Shown here: positions 10,604 through 23,684 of the stretch, piece by piece
Position numbering within the stretch: position 1 is the stretch's first letter
Layout: every line of letters begins with the position of its first letter
Source: Oopsacas minuta
Lineage: Eukaryota; Porifera; Hexactinellida; Lyssacinosida; Leucopsacidae
Reading direction: 5' to 3'
NCBI GenBank assembly: GCA_024704765.1
Contig: JAKMXF010000077.1
Coordinates: forward strand, 124,001-188,000
DNA length: 64,000 nucleotides
Translations under genes and position numbers: made by a program
The notes under the pieces: generated by a model
Told to the model about the DNA's origin: nothing
The model's database searches: none
The model's input: only the letters and a program-made list of their open reading frames with translations

Positions 10604-12784
10604 TATATCAAAAAGTGTATAATCGCATGGAAATGGTATACTCAAACCTTAGTTGCCCCTGAATGAAATCAAGATTGGAACAACTTCAGAAGGAGACATT
10701 TTCAATTCTATCTTGTATTCAAAATAGTGGCCATCTACTAATTCACTGAAACATTCCCCAGAGGATAACATTCTCAAATATCGCGAATAAACTTTTAACT
10801 ACAAGATTCGTAGTCAGTATCAACCAGCACATTGACAGGTCACTTGACCAATATCTTTTCAAAAGCCACGCAGAAATGTGTCAGGAACTGGAGGACATTC
10901 AATTCTTAAATATATTTCCTATGCCCATCGAATAGAAGAAGCTATGTGAGTTGAGTGTAGTCAAGGACATAGAGCCCCTCTTTGTCTCTATTATAATTCA
11001 ATCTACATTATTTCACCCCCGTGAGAATTCCTTCATTAGGAAAGATATGTAAGGGGTTGCAATTCTGTTTGGTAGTACATACATTTGTGAAAAATTCTTC
11101 TAAAAGATGAAATACGCAAAAGTAAGTTGAACACTTAAACAAGAATCACTTGAAGAGTGTGCTATGGTTAGGAACTGGTAACATAAATTCGGACATAGAG
11201 ACATTATCCTAAGTGCAGAAGGATCCATCTCATTACGTAAAATTACATACACTAACCACACATAAATATTTAAAAACCACCAATAGTCAAATGATTGAAA
11301 CATGCCCTAGGGCTCGCATTTTCATATGTATTAGATAATATACTTGATAAACCTATGGTTGCCAAAGTTCGTACTAAAAGTGTGAATATAATGACCATCA
11401 TATATATTCTATTAAAAACTAGCTAATGAATTGGCTAATGACTACATTGATCAATAATTGTTTCCAGAACGAAACTCAATTTAGATAGAGTAATTCAAAT
11501 ACTGTGGAAGCCGCCTATTCGAGACAGCTCGGGAGTCAATATTTAGTCTCGAAAAACCGATTATCATTTATTTAAGTATTCAAAAATAGTTTTCCATGAT
11601 CTCATAACCAGAAATATCTTATTCACAACTACTATATCCTGATTTATAGGTTCTAGTAGAGATAAGTTGTGGTGGTAAGGGTAGATCCCGCTTCAGAAGT
11701 CATAAAAAAGCGTGAGGATATATCTAGGTAGAAAGTAGGTAATTAAAGTTTGAACAATAATGCACGTGCTTATTGCAGCAACCTCAATTATTCGTACTCA
11801 CTAGGTCATTGCAGAACGTTTGGATAACAACATTTTGGATTATGGAGGAAAATTATACATGGTGGAATAGGCAATGGTATTTGAAGCGAGTGAGCAAAGT
11901 TAATAATAATACAAATTTCATACTCGGTAAATCGGGATAAGAAATTCGGATTAACCGATTCGATTTAACAATTAACCGACGATTTTGTATGTAAGTATCT
12001 GTTCCTAAAACATTATCCCGCTAAAGCGGATAATCACAATATCCAATCCTGATTAAGTTGCATCCACTGTACTCCGAGGTCAAATCATCGAAAAATTAAC
12101 ATGAAAATTAGCTGATTTACATATTCTTTTCTGTGCAATATGAGTAATAAGTGTTACAAATGAAATAGGTAAGCCAACTTCATAGGAAATAACATATTGT
12201 GCAAATGGACTGTATTCCCCGCAATGAAAATATTCTAACTCCATTTGAAGATGCCTTAAACAATATTTGCATTATATTCCGTTGTGACCCCATGAGTTTA
12301 ATGATGTGCCATATAAGCTACAAGTGCCACGAGAGCTATTTTGTTAATAACTCAACGACCTTTGTGCATAATGTTTCGAACTATTCAACCTAAAACAAGT
12401 CTGAACGGTACAAATCAAAATTTCATCAGAATAGGTCCATTTGGATTGATAAATGTGCAGAGATAATTTGACAATAAATGAGGTCATTATCTATTTAAAT
12501 AATTAGGTGTGGAGAGAAATATATGATTGGAAAAATATTGTGGGATTTGGTCCGAAACAAGTCAACAATAAAGTAAATAGGTAAATCAAACATATCAAAT
12601 ACATTCGCAGATGCAAGCAATAAGGTCTGTATCAATAATGGGAAATTTAGTGGTTTTCAAATATTAAAGAAAGAAAATTCATTATGTATAAACAAGTATC
12701 TCTCACCATTCGATTGGGTACGTTCATATTGATTACATTGAACGACAAATTCGCGAACGCCGCATCTATGACCTGAGAATAGTA
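10604..12784. other. No recognised gene
   Basis: A plus-strand frame near 10794-10934 reads like protein (RFVVSINQHIDRSLDQYLF, then KSHAEMCQELEDIQFLNIF) but is under 50 codons and unrecognised. Around 11935-12050 short motifs based on CGGATTAACCGA and GCGGATAATC recur, reminiscent of micro-repeat MITEs, without clear termini. An open frame at 12199-12393 has no recognisable motif. Confidence 0.4.
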
Positions 12785-14129
12785 CAGGGTGTCCAGTAAT
12801 TATTGATACCTTTCATAAGTTGCTATAAGTTTCGAAAACTACCCACCATTTATTCATTTCATTTACCTATATGATTTCCTTTTTCTAATTCTATGCATTT
12901 TGCAATTCTCGGCATGCCTACTATTAAATATTCGAGGAGCGAAGAATCTAAGTTTAACCAGCATTTTTCAGAAGAAATATGAGGTCTTGAAGGTTGTTCG
13001 GCTGGGGTGCCTCCTCAAGCTTCTGCTTAAGTATTGCCCAAAGATTTTCAATGGGGTTCAGATCTGGCGAATTACTTGGCCACACTTCTTTCGCCAAAAA
13101 TTACGTAAGTGTTTATAACACCATTCTTCTGAAATTTTGGCCCTGTGAGATGGAGTACAATTTTGCATGATTATCGATTTCAACGGATCTGGAAGCATTC
13201 TCTTCTGCAAGATATTTCCTGTCTTTCTTTTGCGTTTAATTGCATCTTTACAGGTTTTGGCAAATATCTCATCCGTATAATAAGCGGCATTTATATTTTG
13301 TTTAGAAGGTATTATGTGCAGTTCAGAGACCGCTTGATAGCTCATCATGCCCCACACAATGACTCCTTAAGGAAATTTTACTGTTTGCTGAGGGGGTATA
13401 TTTGCTGAACTCTTTGCCCAAATTCGGTCATTATGATGGTTGGAAGGATGGAAAAGTTTACACGCAGACTCATCACTCCAAAGAATGCATTTCCAATCAT
13501 CCACGGACCAATTTCGATATTTTTGGCAGAACAAAAGTCTGTTTCCTTATGTTTTGGTGTCGATTTCGGTTGTTTGGGCCTTATGAAGGGTTTAGCGACA
13601 ACAGACTGCTTCAAATAAGAGTGCTGACAGTCCTTTTCGAAATAGAATGTCCATTAGATTTCAATTTTGCACTCAACCTCCTTATGGACTGATGTCTTTT
13701 TCCAAAAGACTTTGATATTATCATCTTTACCACTGGATTCAATTTGGGCAGCCTTCCTGCATCAGGTCTATGATGGAGACTCTGGTTATTGATATGGCGT
13801 TTCCACCACCTTTTAATAGTGGCAATTCCCTTACTAAGACGATTAGCTACATCTTTCTGTGTCATGCCGCCTTCTATCATACAAATAGCACGTGAACGAA
13901 TCTCAATATTCATGATAATGACGCTAATAAAGATAGGAAATTGTGGTTAAATAAATAATATAAAATTTCGCTAAACTTTTGAAATTGGAAACTCCAAAAT
14001 TGCGAAAAAGATTGAATCGGTAATGAACATAAATGAAATATCATTATACATACTTAGGAAACAACATAAATCAAAATATGGTCAAATAAAAATAGAAATT
14101 CATGGTATCAATAATGTCTGGACACCCTG
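12785..14129 (-). mobile_element. Tc1/mariner-superfamily element, DD37E type
   Basis: The inverted termini are CAGGGTGTCCAGTAATTATT and its near-inverse (one mismatch), each flanked by TA (12783-12784 and 14130-14131). It is 1345 bp long with the transposase on the minus strand. It is the same clade as 9257-10603 and 32816-34161. Confidence 0.92.
12859..13913 (-). pseudogene. DD37E transposase, inactivated
   Basis: It starts at Met 13913 with the DNA-binding region (GGMTQKDVANRLSKGIATIK). Two frame changes follow, near 13612 and 13370, and another near 13080. The middle contains MWGMMSYQAVSELHIIPS, which the other two DD37E copies share. The second catalytic aspartate is replaced: the motif reads IMQNCTPSH. 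The third residue, a glutamate in [10 protein letters not shown], is preserved after the last frameshift. The C-terminus reads LEKGNHIGK before the stop at 12859-12861. The copy is dead by both catalytic substitution and frameshift. Confidence 0.88.
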
Positions 14130-14904
14130 TATAGTAGGGTTATGTCATCAGATTTCAGGACAACGCACAAATATGCTACTTATACAGTCAGAATGAATGA
14201 TTGATAATAGTTATAAGTGAATTTATAAGTTTTAATTACAAATTGAGTTAAAATCAAGTATATTTCTTGGGGTTAGTAAAGAATACTTATCTTGTTTCTA
14301 GGGCATTTCATGTCAATTCACATCCCTATGAAATTGAATAATCTCAAATTCTCAAATGAAGACCTCAAGGAAATCAAAACATTACATTCTGAATTTTTTA
14401 CTTTGAAATATACTATCCTCACCTCGTCCAATAAGCAAGGAAAAATTGGGAAAATTATATAATAAATGCATTATTGTATTTCTTTTGACTTTTACGTATA
14501 ATACATGGTGTAAAGTTCGACTATATCATCAAATAAGCACTAACATAACTGAATACTGATGAATTATTGCATAAAACTAAAATAAAAGATTTTTTAGCTA
14601 ATGCAATACATTGTACCTATTAAAGCTTCTTTAAGAGTTTTAAGTTTCGCAGCTATAAGTATTCAAATAGGTCAACATGGTGACAAGCAACACTTTAATA
14701 GACAATACATGTGTTCCATTGTTTTCCTGCAATAGAAAATGACGTAGACAAAGATAGAGATATTGTCTGGCAAGAAAAAATGTCATTTCGACCTCTAGAA
14801 GTATGAAATACAGGTCTAAGACGAAATGTCCAAAAATTAAGTTTGTATAACTCTTTTATATGAATCTGTAAGTTTAGCATGTATGTTGGTATGTGTCATA
14901 ACAT
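14130..14904. other. No recognised gene
   Basis: AT-rich spacer between the DD37E element and the P-like element. The single open frame (14695-14880, minus) has no recognisable motif. Confidence 0.45.
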
Positions 14905-17103
14905 ACTAAATATAAGGCCTAACAGTAAAAGTACCAGGGATGCGGTATTAGCAGATATTGGAGAATTCTATTAGTGTCTTAAATATCTACTTAAAATGTT
15001 TTGTCAAGTATTATTAATGATCCCTCGCTGGTATTAGACTAAGATATTGAAATTCTATTTGAAGTTCATTGAAACTAATGTTATTGGACAATAACCCAAT
15101 CAACATAAATAATAAATGTAAATGCATGCAATTACAATAATAATACATACACTTCACAAAATCATGAGAACTTTCTCAGTTTACGTTTTTCTATACCCCT
15201 AGAAGTTACAAGTGAATTATAGTTCTTAATCTTGTTGGCCAGAAAGCAATTAGTAGTAGTAGTAAAAATATGTTTACGTAAGATTTCCCATCTAGTAACA
15301 TTACAGATAGAACAGTTTGATTTCCAGATATCAATACTTGCATCATCTTCCATGTATATCAATGTGAACTCAACTAACATTTTTCTAGCTGGAGCGTGTA
15401 CAAGTAGATTCGCCAAATGTTCATTGTCCTCAATAGCAAACAGAATCTTCCAGAGAGTAATGACAGAGCTAAGAACATGCTCAGATTGATATTTGAGCCC
15501 CCATCGATCTGTTAATTACAAGAGCTTGAATTGAGAAATGGAATCACTATCAGGAATAAATTCTTTATCATAAGTTAGCGTATCAGTGCACAATCTACAC
15601 TCTTGAAACACTTTCAAGAATTTAGAGACTGAATTTTCTCCGATGAAAGCTAACGACCAGAGTATCTGCTGAGTGTATTCAATGGATAATACATCACCGA
15701 TTCCATCAAGATATGGCTCAAGATCTATTTGGGCATCACTAGAAGTACTAAAGGGTGAAGTAAAAGATTTGACAAAAGAATATACAGATTGACAAGGGAA
15801 TATATAGATTGACAAGAGTCTTGTTGGTCAGAAACATTTTATGGATGTTGGAGAGCATAAGACGACGCTCGGATTCGAGAATTTGAATGTAGGAAATATG
15901 ATAATTCGAACCAGGCATCATACAATAGAGTCCAAAATGATGTTCCAATGGGTTTGTTTTCAGAAATGCAAGACAAAACATAAGAAAATCCACAAGACTC
16001 AGTTAGACAGTTTATTATCTGTTCTAAAGCAATACGAGCGTGTTTCAAACTAGTATGCGTTTGCTAACTCAATTTACCCGATTTTCCAGGTAAGGAATGC
16101 CAAGCATCTAACCAATACACTCTACGAGCTATATATATGAAACGCTCATCGTGTAAGATCAAGGGTATTGAGAGATTGTCATTTAAACGGATGTCTTTGA
16201 AGCGTGTACTAACATTGAATATTTTCCACAGAGTAAGAAGGATCCTAACAAACGTAGAGGTATTATTACGATATTCTTCACAACGTCTTTCATTTTGAAT
16301 CTCAAGAGCGGATAGTGTAGATCATTAAAAACATTCAGAACAAAACTGACATTCTGTCTTCCTACACTAGAAGCAAAACAAGCTTTCACTGTTAACTGAG
16401 GAGCCAGTTTCGCTAAACTCCCTCGTACAGAGCTATGTAGATGGCGTACATCTAGAAAGGATGCTGAATGGAGACAAAGGGGGTACTGGCTTTATCAATC
16501 TCAAAATCTTCCAACTTGGGGAAATACATTGTCTTACTAAAATCCTTCTGATTCAACCAATTATTACGTATACTCTTTAAAATATGAACAAAATCGAATG
16601 TGAGGAGAAAAATCTAGTAGGATCAAATGGGTGAGGCACCCTAGTTTCCAATTTGCCACTCAGAGAAAATAGCTTGAAAAGATTTACATTCAAAGGACAA
16701 TTGTCAGTTGAAATTACTTGTACACGTAAACCACAATTCTCAATATCTATGATCACTCTTTAATAATGGGAAATATCTTTTCAGCGGAAATAGAACCACG
16801 TGGTAATAAACGTGAAATACAAGACCATTTCTTATGTAAGCTAGATACCATTACCAAGATGCAGTCCTGGTTGGGTCCTCTGGTCTAATTTTGGAGACAA
16901 GATTTTCCCTCCTTTATAAGTATTATCAGATTTAACGTGTATTTCATCCATTTGAACTATAACATTTCTCTCCAATGAACTGAATGAAGAAGTAGCTTGG
17001 GAGAGATAGGTAGAGAAATCGCTTTCAATGCCAAACGAAGAATACAATGTATTTAATGTCTGAACATGTGGTAGAGAAAGACACTCTAAACCCTGGAGAT
17101 ATA

Positions 17104-18417
17104 CAGGGTGCGTTTTAAGTTCTGTCCCATCTTTATGTTTTATTGTATTATCAATATTCTAAGCATATCCTTAATACTACTATGTTGATTCTTTTACTAT
17201 ATTGTTTAGCTAGCACCTATAACTATTATACAATACACCATTCTCACGTATTAGTATTTTCATTTGATGGAACACGAAAGGTCAGCTATTATTGAGTTAG
17301 CTAAAAATGGCAAGACTCAGAAAGAAATTTTGAAGTTGCTCAATATTCCCGCTAATAGACGTAAGTTTGTCTATCGTACGATTCGGAGGTACAACGAGAC
17401 TGGGGAAGTTTGTGACAAAGCAAGAAGTGGTCGTCCCCCTTCAGTAACGACTCCAGCACTCCAAAAGTTGGTGCGGGAACGTATCCGTAGGAACCCACGG
17501 CGTTCTATGAGGAAAATGGCTCAGGAACTCAAAGTATCAGAGTCTTCAGTACGGAAAATTGTGAAAGTGAACTTAGGCATGCGTTCATTCAGAAGAAAGA
17601 GAGTTCACTTCCTAAGTGAGCAAGTAAAGGTCAAGAGGCTTCAAAGATGTAAAGGACAATTACGTAGGCACGTAAATCATGATATTAAAAAAATTGTATT
17701 CTCCGACGAAAAGATTTTCACCATTGAGGAAGCTTTGAACCCTCAAAACGACAGGATTATATCACACAAGTCATCTACTATTGATCCAGATCCGAAGTAC
17801 GTTCCTCGAGTCCAATAACCACTTTCAGTAATGGTTTGGGCTGGAATATCGGCTGTTGGTCGGACGCCACTAATTTTTGTGCCAGCAGGCGTAAAAATAA
17901 ACTCGATAACTTATCGTGACTTAATTTTAGAGCCCATAGTGAAGAACCTTAGCCAAACCATGTTTAATGGTGGGTCATTTGTATTTCAACAAGACGGAGC
18001 ACCAGCTCACACATCAAATGTTACCCAAACCTGGCTTCAGAGCAATATTCCATGTTTTATCGAGAAAGAGCAATGGCCTCCATATAGCCCAGACCTGAAC
18101 CCAATGGACTATTCGGTATGGTCCATTCTCGAAAGCAGAGTCTGTGCTAAATCTCACAAGAGTATAGACTCTTTGAAGCGAAAATTGCGAGAAGAGTGGG
18201 AGAAAATACCCCAAGATGTACTCCGTGCTGCAGTTGAGGCCCTATCTGGCAGGATATCAAGTGTCATTCATGACAAGGGAGGTTATATTGAGTAATCAGT
18301 GCGATTATGTAATCGTATTGATCATAGTAAACTGGTATAAAAGTTTAAATAGTAAAAGATCTATTGTAGTAAAGTTATGAGGATTTGACTATGGGACAGA
18401 ACTTAAAACGCACCCTG
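17104..18417 (+). mobile_element. Tc1/mariner-superfamily element, DD37D type, nearly intact, nested in P-like element
   Basis: The termini CAGGGTGCGTTTTAAGTTCT and its near-inverse (one mismatch) are flanked by TA (17102-17103 and 18418-18419). The element is 1314 bp. It interrupts the minus-strand THAP transposase frame and therefore inserted after the P-like element. Its own gene, on the plus strand, has a single nonsense codon. Confidence 0.95.
17264..18295 (+). pseudogene. DD37D (maT-like) transposase with a single in-frame stop
   Basis: One continuous frame of 343 codons plus stop starts at Met 17264 and ends at 18295. It is broken only by TAA at 17816-17818, between PRVQ and PLSVMVW. 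The N-terminal half carries paired helix-turn-helix segments (NGKTQKEILKLLNIPANRRK and RKMAQELKVSESSVRKIVK). The catalytic triad is complete: FSDEKIF, FQQDGAPAH and NPMDYSVW, with 37 residues between the second and third. DD37D is the maT/ITmD37D group. The lone stop could be a CAA-to-TAA change, or a polymorphism or sequencing error. An alternative start at residue 2 (also Met) is equally possible. Confidence 0.93.
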
Positions 18418-19613
18418 TACATAACATGCTGGAGAAATGAGATGTGTCTTAATTGACATGACTTGTGCAATTATATTGTACCTTCGCCTGTTATTAGGAA
18501 TAAATATATTGTCAAATTGACAGAGGATAAATTGGAGCTTAGCTATAACTGAGGAAGAATAGTTTTCGCTATCCTCTATGCTAGCTAAATCATTAACCTT
18601 CTCTACGTGTTGTTTAGCACGAGGAATATGAAATGAATGTGATTTAGTATGATGATCATCAGATACAATTTTTGAGGAAATTTGATGTAATAATGATTCA
18701 ATTTGTCGAATATCATTAATTGAATTAAGAAAAGTAGGTATGCTTTGTTCATAGAACCAGGCTGGTACAGATAAAAATGAATTTATTTCTAGATAAATCC
18801 ACTGAAATATTTTTTTCAATAAGACAAGGAAGAGTAAACCGTATACTAGAATTGTATCTATGCCATCCTAACCAATTGTCTGGTAACATAATATAATTCA
18901 ACTTAGCTTTCAGATCCTGTAAATTTCTAATGGTGAATTTGTATTTGGCCTCACTATCAGATTTCAGACTCCGCGGAATTGTTTAATTCAATATTTCTTT
19001 TTCTTTTGATTCATAAGACAAACGAGTACGTGTGCTTGTCAATGTTGATGAATAATGATGGGCTACTAGGAAGTAAACAGGGAATTGCCCCTTCTTTCAG
19101 CTTAAGTTTATCACGAGGTACACTAGTGAAAGTAGCGTCACCATTGGGAACCTTATGAAAATACTCAACATCTTCTTCACGGAAATGCTTGATACATACA
19201 TTAACAACCTTGAGACAATCAATATCTTCACGTGAAGAGCGCGTATCCAGGACTGTTTATGTGCAGGTGGATTCTCTGGCATTCTGAATATATGCACTCT
19301 GTCATCTGGGTAATAATTATTTGTGCAACCCGGGGTAGAACAGGTACTGGGCATCAGAGATACAATATACAAGGTAATAGTGAGCAGAAATGGATTATAA
19401 ACTGGCATAGGTATGTGATGGACTATCATTACTAGTAACTAGAGTAGGTCAGTGAAAATTTTTATTTGCATATATAACTATTATAATGAATTTAAACAGT
19501 ATGGTTGATTAATAATCAGAAATTTTAAAAATAGAAAATGGGTAGTTAATATAACAGCTAATAACATATCCCTGGCACAAACAATGAAGTTACTGTTAGG
19601 CCTTACATTTATA

Positions 19614-22141
19614 TGCTATGTATATATACATTAATTAATGAGCAACATGAATTCCATAAATTGTATGGATTTTTTTAACAGTATTCTTCATTTACAGGAG
19701 TTTGAAGACAATATGAAAATAAATAATGTTTTTCTATTTGAAGAGATTCACATAGCGTAAAAGAATGTGAATAGCAATAATAGAGATTGAAATAGCTATA
19801 CAAGGAATCAGGGATCAATCTGAAAAATTAGAAAAGACACTAACCTGTTTGTACCAACATGGCTTACCTCGCCTCATAAGAGAATTATCCATAACATCAT
19901 CGGCAATTAGGAAGAAGGCTTGAAGCTAAGAAAGAAGAAATGTCCATTAATAATAGAATGACAAAGATATTGATACTAAACATTGGGTAAATGTATTTCC
20001 AACACATAAAATATTCAAAATTTGCAGATCACAGAAGGTGATGCAAATTAATATAAGTAGAACTACACAAATGTTAAGTTAATATGATATTCGGCCGAGT
20101 AAGTTCAATCACTAATTTGTCCTACATATACCCATCAGATTCACCAGAAAATTAATATCATCCAGTAGAAGAGTGTTGGACGTTGTATAAAATATAATTT
20201 TCTTAAAGTTTGAATCATACTTCTCGTTTATTGTCATGACTAGTAGGATCGCTTCTCTATCAAAAAGACGACTTAAATTTTAGAATTCGAATCTGAAATG
20301 TTTAGTCTATATTTGTGAGCCATGGACTTCAATGGAAATTTTATTTCAACCAAAAATTCCTAAAACTTGATTAGATACAAGTATCCAAAGTTGAAGTCCG
20401 AGTTATAATCGAGGGGTGTGTGTATCATTCTACAAAAAGTAAGACCAGTCCAAACAGGGGGACGCTAATACTTTTTTGAGACTTTTAATTTCTCAATTAG
20501 GGATCGTGTTTTAACAGAGAAGCGATACTACTAGTCATGACAAAAACGATAGGTAAAAGTAAAAGAACTTTAAGAAACTTATATTGTATAAAACATCAAA
20601 CACTCTTCAAGCGAATGATATTAATTTTCGGGTAAATCTGATGTGTATAAGTAGAACAAATTAATAATTAAACTGGCCCAGCTTGAATACCCTGTAAACT
20701 TCAATCTCGTAGAAATACTATAATTGCAATATCATCAATTCAAATTGCAAGTATTTGAATAAGTAGAGCATAATAATATTATGATAATGTTATAGTAATG
20801 AGTAATGCTGCCATTATTGTAAATTCTAAAACCTGGTATCAACTGGTTCTCAATTGGCTAAAGTTTGCCCCAATAAATAAAGTTTGCAAAAGTCTTAAGC
20901 CAGTGATAAAATAATCTGATATTATATTATTTCATGCATAATCGCAGATAAAGTTAGTGTAATTGTGTCAAAAACAATCTAAAAGGTAAACAACACTACG
21001 AAAATTCTACTTTGTATGTTCTTTGTTCTACTATTATGAACATTATTATATATCTAACCCAGAAATACGTAAAAACTACCGTAGGAACCGAGTTTGAATT
21101 TGTCCGGCTAAACGGTAGCAGTCCTACGATTGTGCTCTTGTTGAAATTTCACTTAGTAGAGAGGTAAAACGAATTGGTATATGACAGGAACACAGGTGCC
21201 AAAACTTCTTATGTTATTGATATTGAAAATTTACAAAATCCATATCATCCAACTATTGTAAGTTTGCAATGATGTCAGCAGTATAGCTAAAAGGGCAATA
21301 TCTTGATAAAACGATCACAAGTGCGTGTTCGATTCAAGAATAAATACCAAGTGATAGAAGGAAGTTTATACATAGAATATGATATTATTGAAATTTAAAA
21401 GTTCTCACATTACTGAGTTATATTAGGTGTCTAGGATTTGCACATGTTTGGAAAACCTTACTTAACTCTATAACCACTAGATTTATCATCAAATCACTCA
21501 AGCCGATATGTACGATCCACCCAACTTTCCATAAAATAGTAATGATTTTCACACTATAACTTGAAGGACTGTTGGATAATCTTGAGAATAAAAAAAGTAG
21601 GCATATTCACGATTGCGTCACATCAGTCAGAGATATCATATCAAAACGATTTCAAGGATACGGAAAGTTGGATATTTACCACATATTGGTCCGAAATATT
21701 AGATAATCACTCTAGCTACTATCGAGTCATTAGAGGATTTACCAAATACGTGCCATCAATGGTATCTAAGATAACTCAGTTACGTGACATCTTTATAATT
21801 GAAAAAATTGTATATTGTATGAATGATCATGCTCAGATCACCTGATATAATTCTGGAACCAAAAATACACTAGTGATAGTATATCAGAGCTGCAAAAATG
21901 GTGCATTTCAAATTGATAACAGTTGGATAAACATGGATTGTGTAAATCTTAAAAAAAACCTACTTGTATTAGAACAAAAGCGGACCGATTTCGCTTTGGA
22001 CGATGGATTAAATTATATCCTCAAATTTACATAAATAATTTCTCAAGTTGTATACAGTGGTTATATCGATAAAATATCGATGAAATGAAGAATAAGAGTA
22101 CAACTTGCGATAATTCACCATGAAGGTAATTGCAGATAGTA
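19614..22141. other. No gene; holds a foldback repeat
   Basis: Apart from the foldback repeat at 20100-20680, listed separately, there is nothing recognisable. The open frame at 21561-21845 (plus) has no motif. Confidence 0.45.
20100..20680. repeat. Foldback repeat with arms of about 170 bp
   Basis: The left arm (about 20100-20280) and right arm (about 20505-20680) are inverted copies of each other at roughly 80% identity by eye. Both contain TGTCATGACTAGTAG next to ATCGCTTCTCT, and both end with AATTTGT followed by CTAC-rich sequence. The loop is about 225 bp. The left arm plus loop recur at 45275-45720, so this is a dispersed family. It has no coding capacity. Superfamily is undetermined because no clear target duplication was seen. 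Confidence 0.7.
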
Positions 22142-23684
22142 CACTGCGTGAACAAAAGTATTCGTACCTTTTGATACTATGTTATGATATCATATATATA
22201 ATTAAAATGATTTCAAAATTACTGTGCATATACATTTTAAGATGTCACCCAAGAAGGTAAATCCGTCAGTTGGCTTTAATATCAATAGGCGAATAAATCT
22301 GAATGTACTAGTAGAGCAGTCTCTAATATTTATAACTGTTTTAATGTTCTTATGCTATGCTGAAAATAGCAACATTTAGAGGTTTGACATTCTATAATTG
22401 TACCCAAACCTTTAGATAAACCCCCTATGATTCTTTCTGTTATTTATTATAGCATTTTATTCGGTCACTCTGGTTATGACGAAAAAGAACGAAATTTCCC
22501 AAGATGTTAGACAGCAGATTATTGGATTGAAAATAGGTGGACATTCTTACAATAGTATTTCTACAATATTATCTGTCCCTAAGTCGACAGTTCGGTCCAT
22601 CATTATTCGGTGGAAACATCTGGGACCACTAACAATAAACCTCGTTCTGAGAGACCAAGTTTATTATCACTACGAGCCCTCAGGAGACTTAAAGCGGCTG
22701 TAAGAACGAACAGGTGGAAAACTTCATCCCATATCACTACCGAATTCAACCGATCTACTGTTACCAACTCCGTTTACTCGAAGACTATTCGACGAGGTCT
22801 GATGGATCTCGGATTTACGCCGCATATTCCGAAGAAAAAGCCCCTAATATCAGAAAAAATATAGTAAACAAGTTAAAATTTTATAAGTTACATGGTAGTT
22901 GGAGTATTGAGCAATGGAACAAGGTTATCTGGCCCGATAAAAGTAGATTTAGACTATTTTATTCGGATGCGAGACAAAAAGTGTGGCGATAACTAAACGA
23001 ACGCTATCTTCCAGAATGTCTCCGAAAAAGTATACAAGGAGATGATGGTTCAATAATGGTTTGGGGCTGTTTACCGGAAACGTTCTTGGACCCTGTTATG
23101 CGGTTAATGAAAGAATGAATTCTTCATCTTATATTTAGAATATTTTGTCGAAATTTACACGTCTTTTTATCTTCAAATTTTAGAAAATAGCATCTCACCG
23201 ATTTTTCAACAAGACAACGCCCCTGCGCATCGAGCCACACAAACTCACAAATGGTTTCAACAGAAAGATGTACCAATAATGATCTGACCTGCCAAAGCCC
23301 CAACTTAAATCCCATAGAAAGTCTATGAGACACATTACAAAGGCAGATCAATTCAAGACTAAAGAAGCCAACAACCCTACAAGAATTGAAGGAAATTCTT
23401 TTAGAAGAATGGTACAAAATACCCACAACCAAATTAGAAAATTTAATGGAAAGTATGCCACGAAAGATGCTTGCTTTAATAGAATCGAAGGGCATGCAAA
23501 CCAGGTACTAAGTTGGAAACTCTACCTCTCTTCTAATTATAATAATATTAGGATATATACATGAACTCATCTTCTAAATTTAATCCTAGTTGAGCGTGTA
23601 GTTTTAGTTTTCTGTACGTATGATATATAATACGTAGTAAACATCTGTAATTTGAGGGGTATGAATACTTTTGTTCACGCAGTG
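22142..23684 (+). mobile_element. Tc1 element (DD34E), degenerate
   Basis: The termini are CACTGCGTGAACAAAAGTAT and its inverse, flanked by TA at 22140-22141 and 23685-23686. Length is 1543 bp. The motif ACAAAAGTATTCG near the tip is shared with the foldback MITE at 24198-25109, half a kilobase downstream. Confidence 0.92.
22476..23511 (+). pseudogene. Tc1 transposase (DD34E), frameshifted
   Basis: It begins at Met 22476 with the helix-turn-helix (RQQIIGLKIGGHSYNSISTI). Frame changes follow near 22630, 22720-22860 and 22990. The catalytic part is partly readable: FQQDNAPAHRATQTHKWF, then after stops in place of codons NPIES, giving 34 residues between aspartate and glutamate. The C-terminal piece LRELKEIL-like LQELKEILLEEWYKIPTTK runs to a stop at 23509-23511. 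The stops replacing Trp and other residues mean it is inactive. Confidence 0.85.

Larger units (their letters stand above)
15162..19354 (-). pseudogene. THAP-domain P-like transposase, interrupted and frameshifted
   Basis: The start is Met 19354, where the THAP zinc finger begins (CSTPGC, then after a frameshift near 19210 CIKHF), giving the C2CH spacing of the family. Further on, ERNVIVQMDEIHVKSD (about 16940-16990) and VISTDNCPLNVNLFKLF (about 16690-16730) match the RNase H-like catalytic core of P-type transposases, with candidate aspartates in MDE and TDN. The C-terminal part occupies 15162-15815. Several frameshifts and stops break it. The element at 17104-18417 sits within codons: the frame upstream of the insertion (ending KTHLISPACY) resumes beyond it with LQGLECLSLPHV. 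The protein would bind element ends through THAP and cut them if intact. Confidence 0.78.
14905..19613 (-). mobile_element. P-like transposable element (THAP transposase), split by a Tc1-like insertion
   Basis: Inverted ends share AAGGCCTAACAGTAA (14915-14929, reversed at 19590-19604). A second matched block, CCAGGGAT...TATTAGC, follows further in at both ends. Between them, on the minus strand, lies a decayed transposase gene that begins with a THAP domain, the hallmark of P-type transposases. After removal of the 1314-bp insertion at 17104-18417 the element is about 3.4 kb, a reasonable size for a full-length P relative. The exact outer boundary is uncertain by several bases because I found no clear 8-bp target duplication. 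A fragment of the same terminus is at 59464-59515. Confidence 0.8.

Noticed and set aside
12199-12393. A Cys-rich small protein
   Set aside because: The cysteines have no zinc-finger or toxin spacing and the frame has no start context or homologue I recognise.
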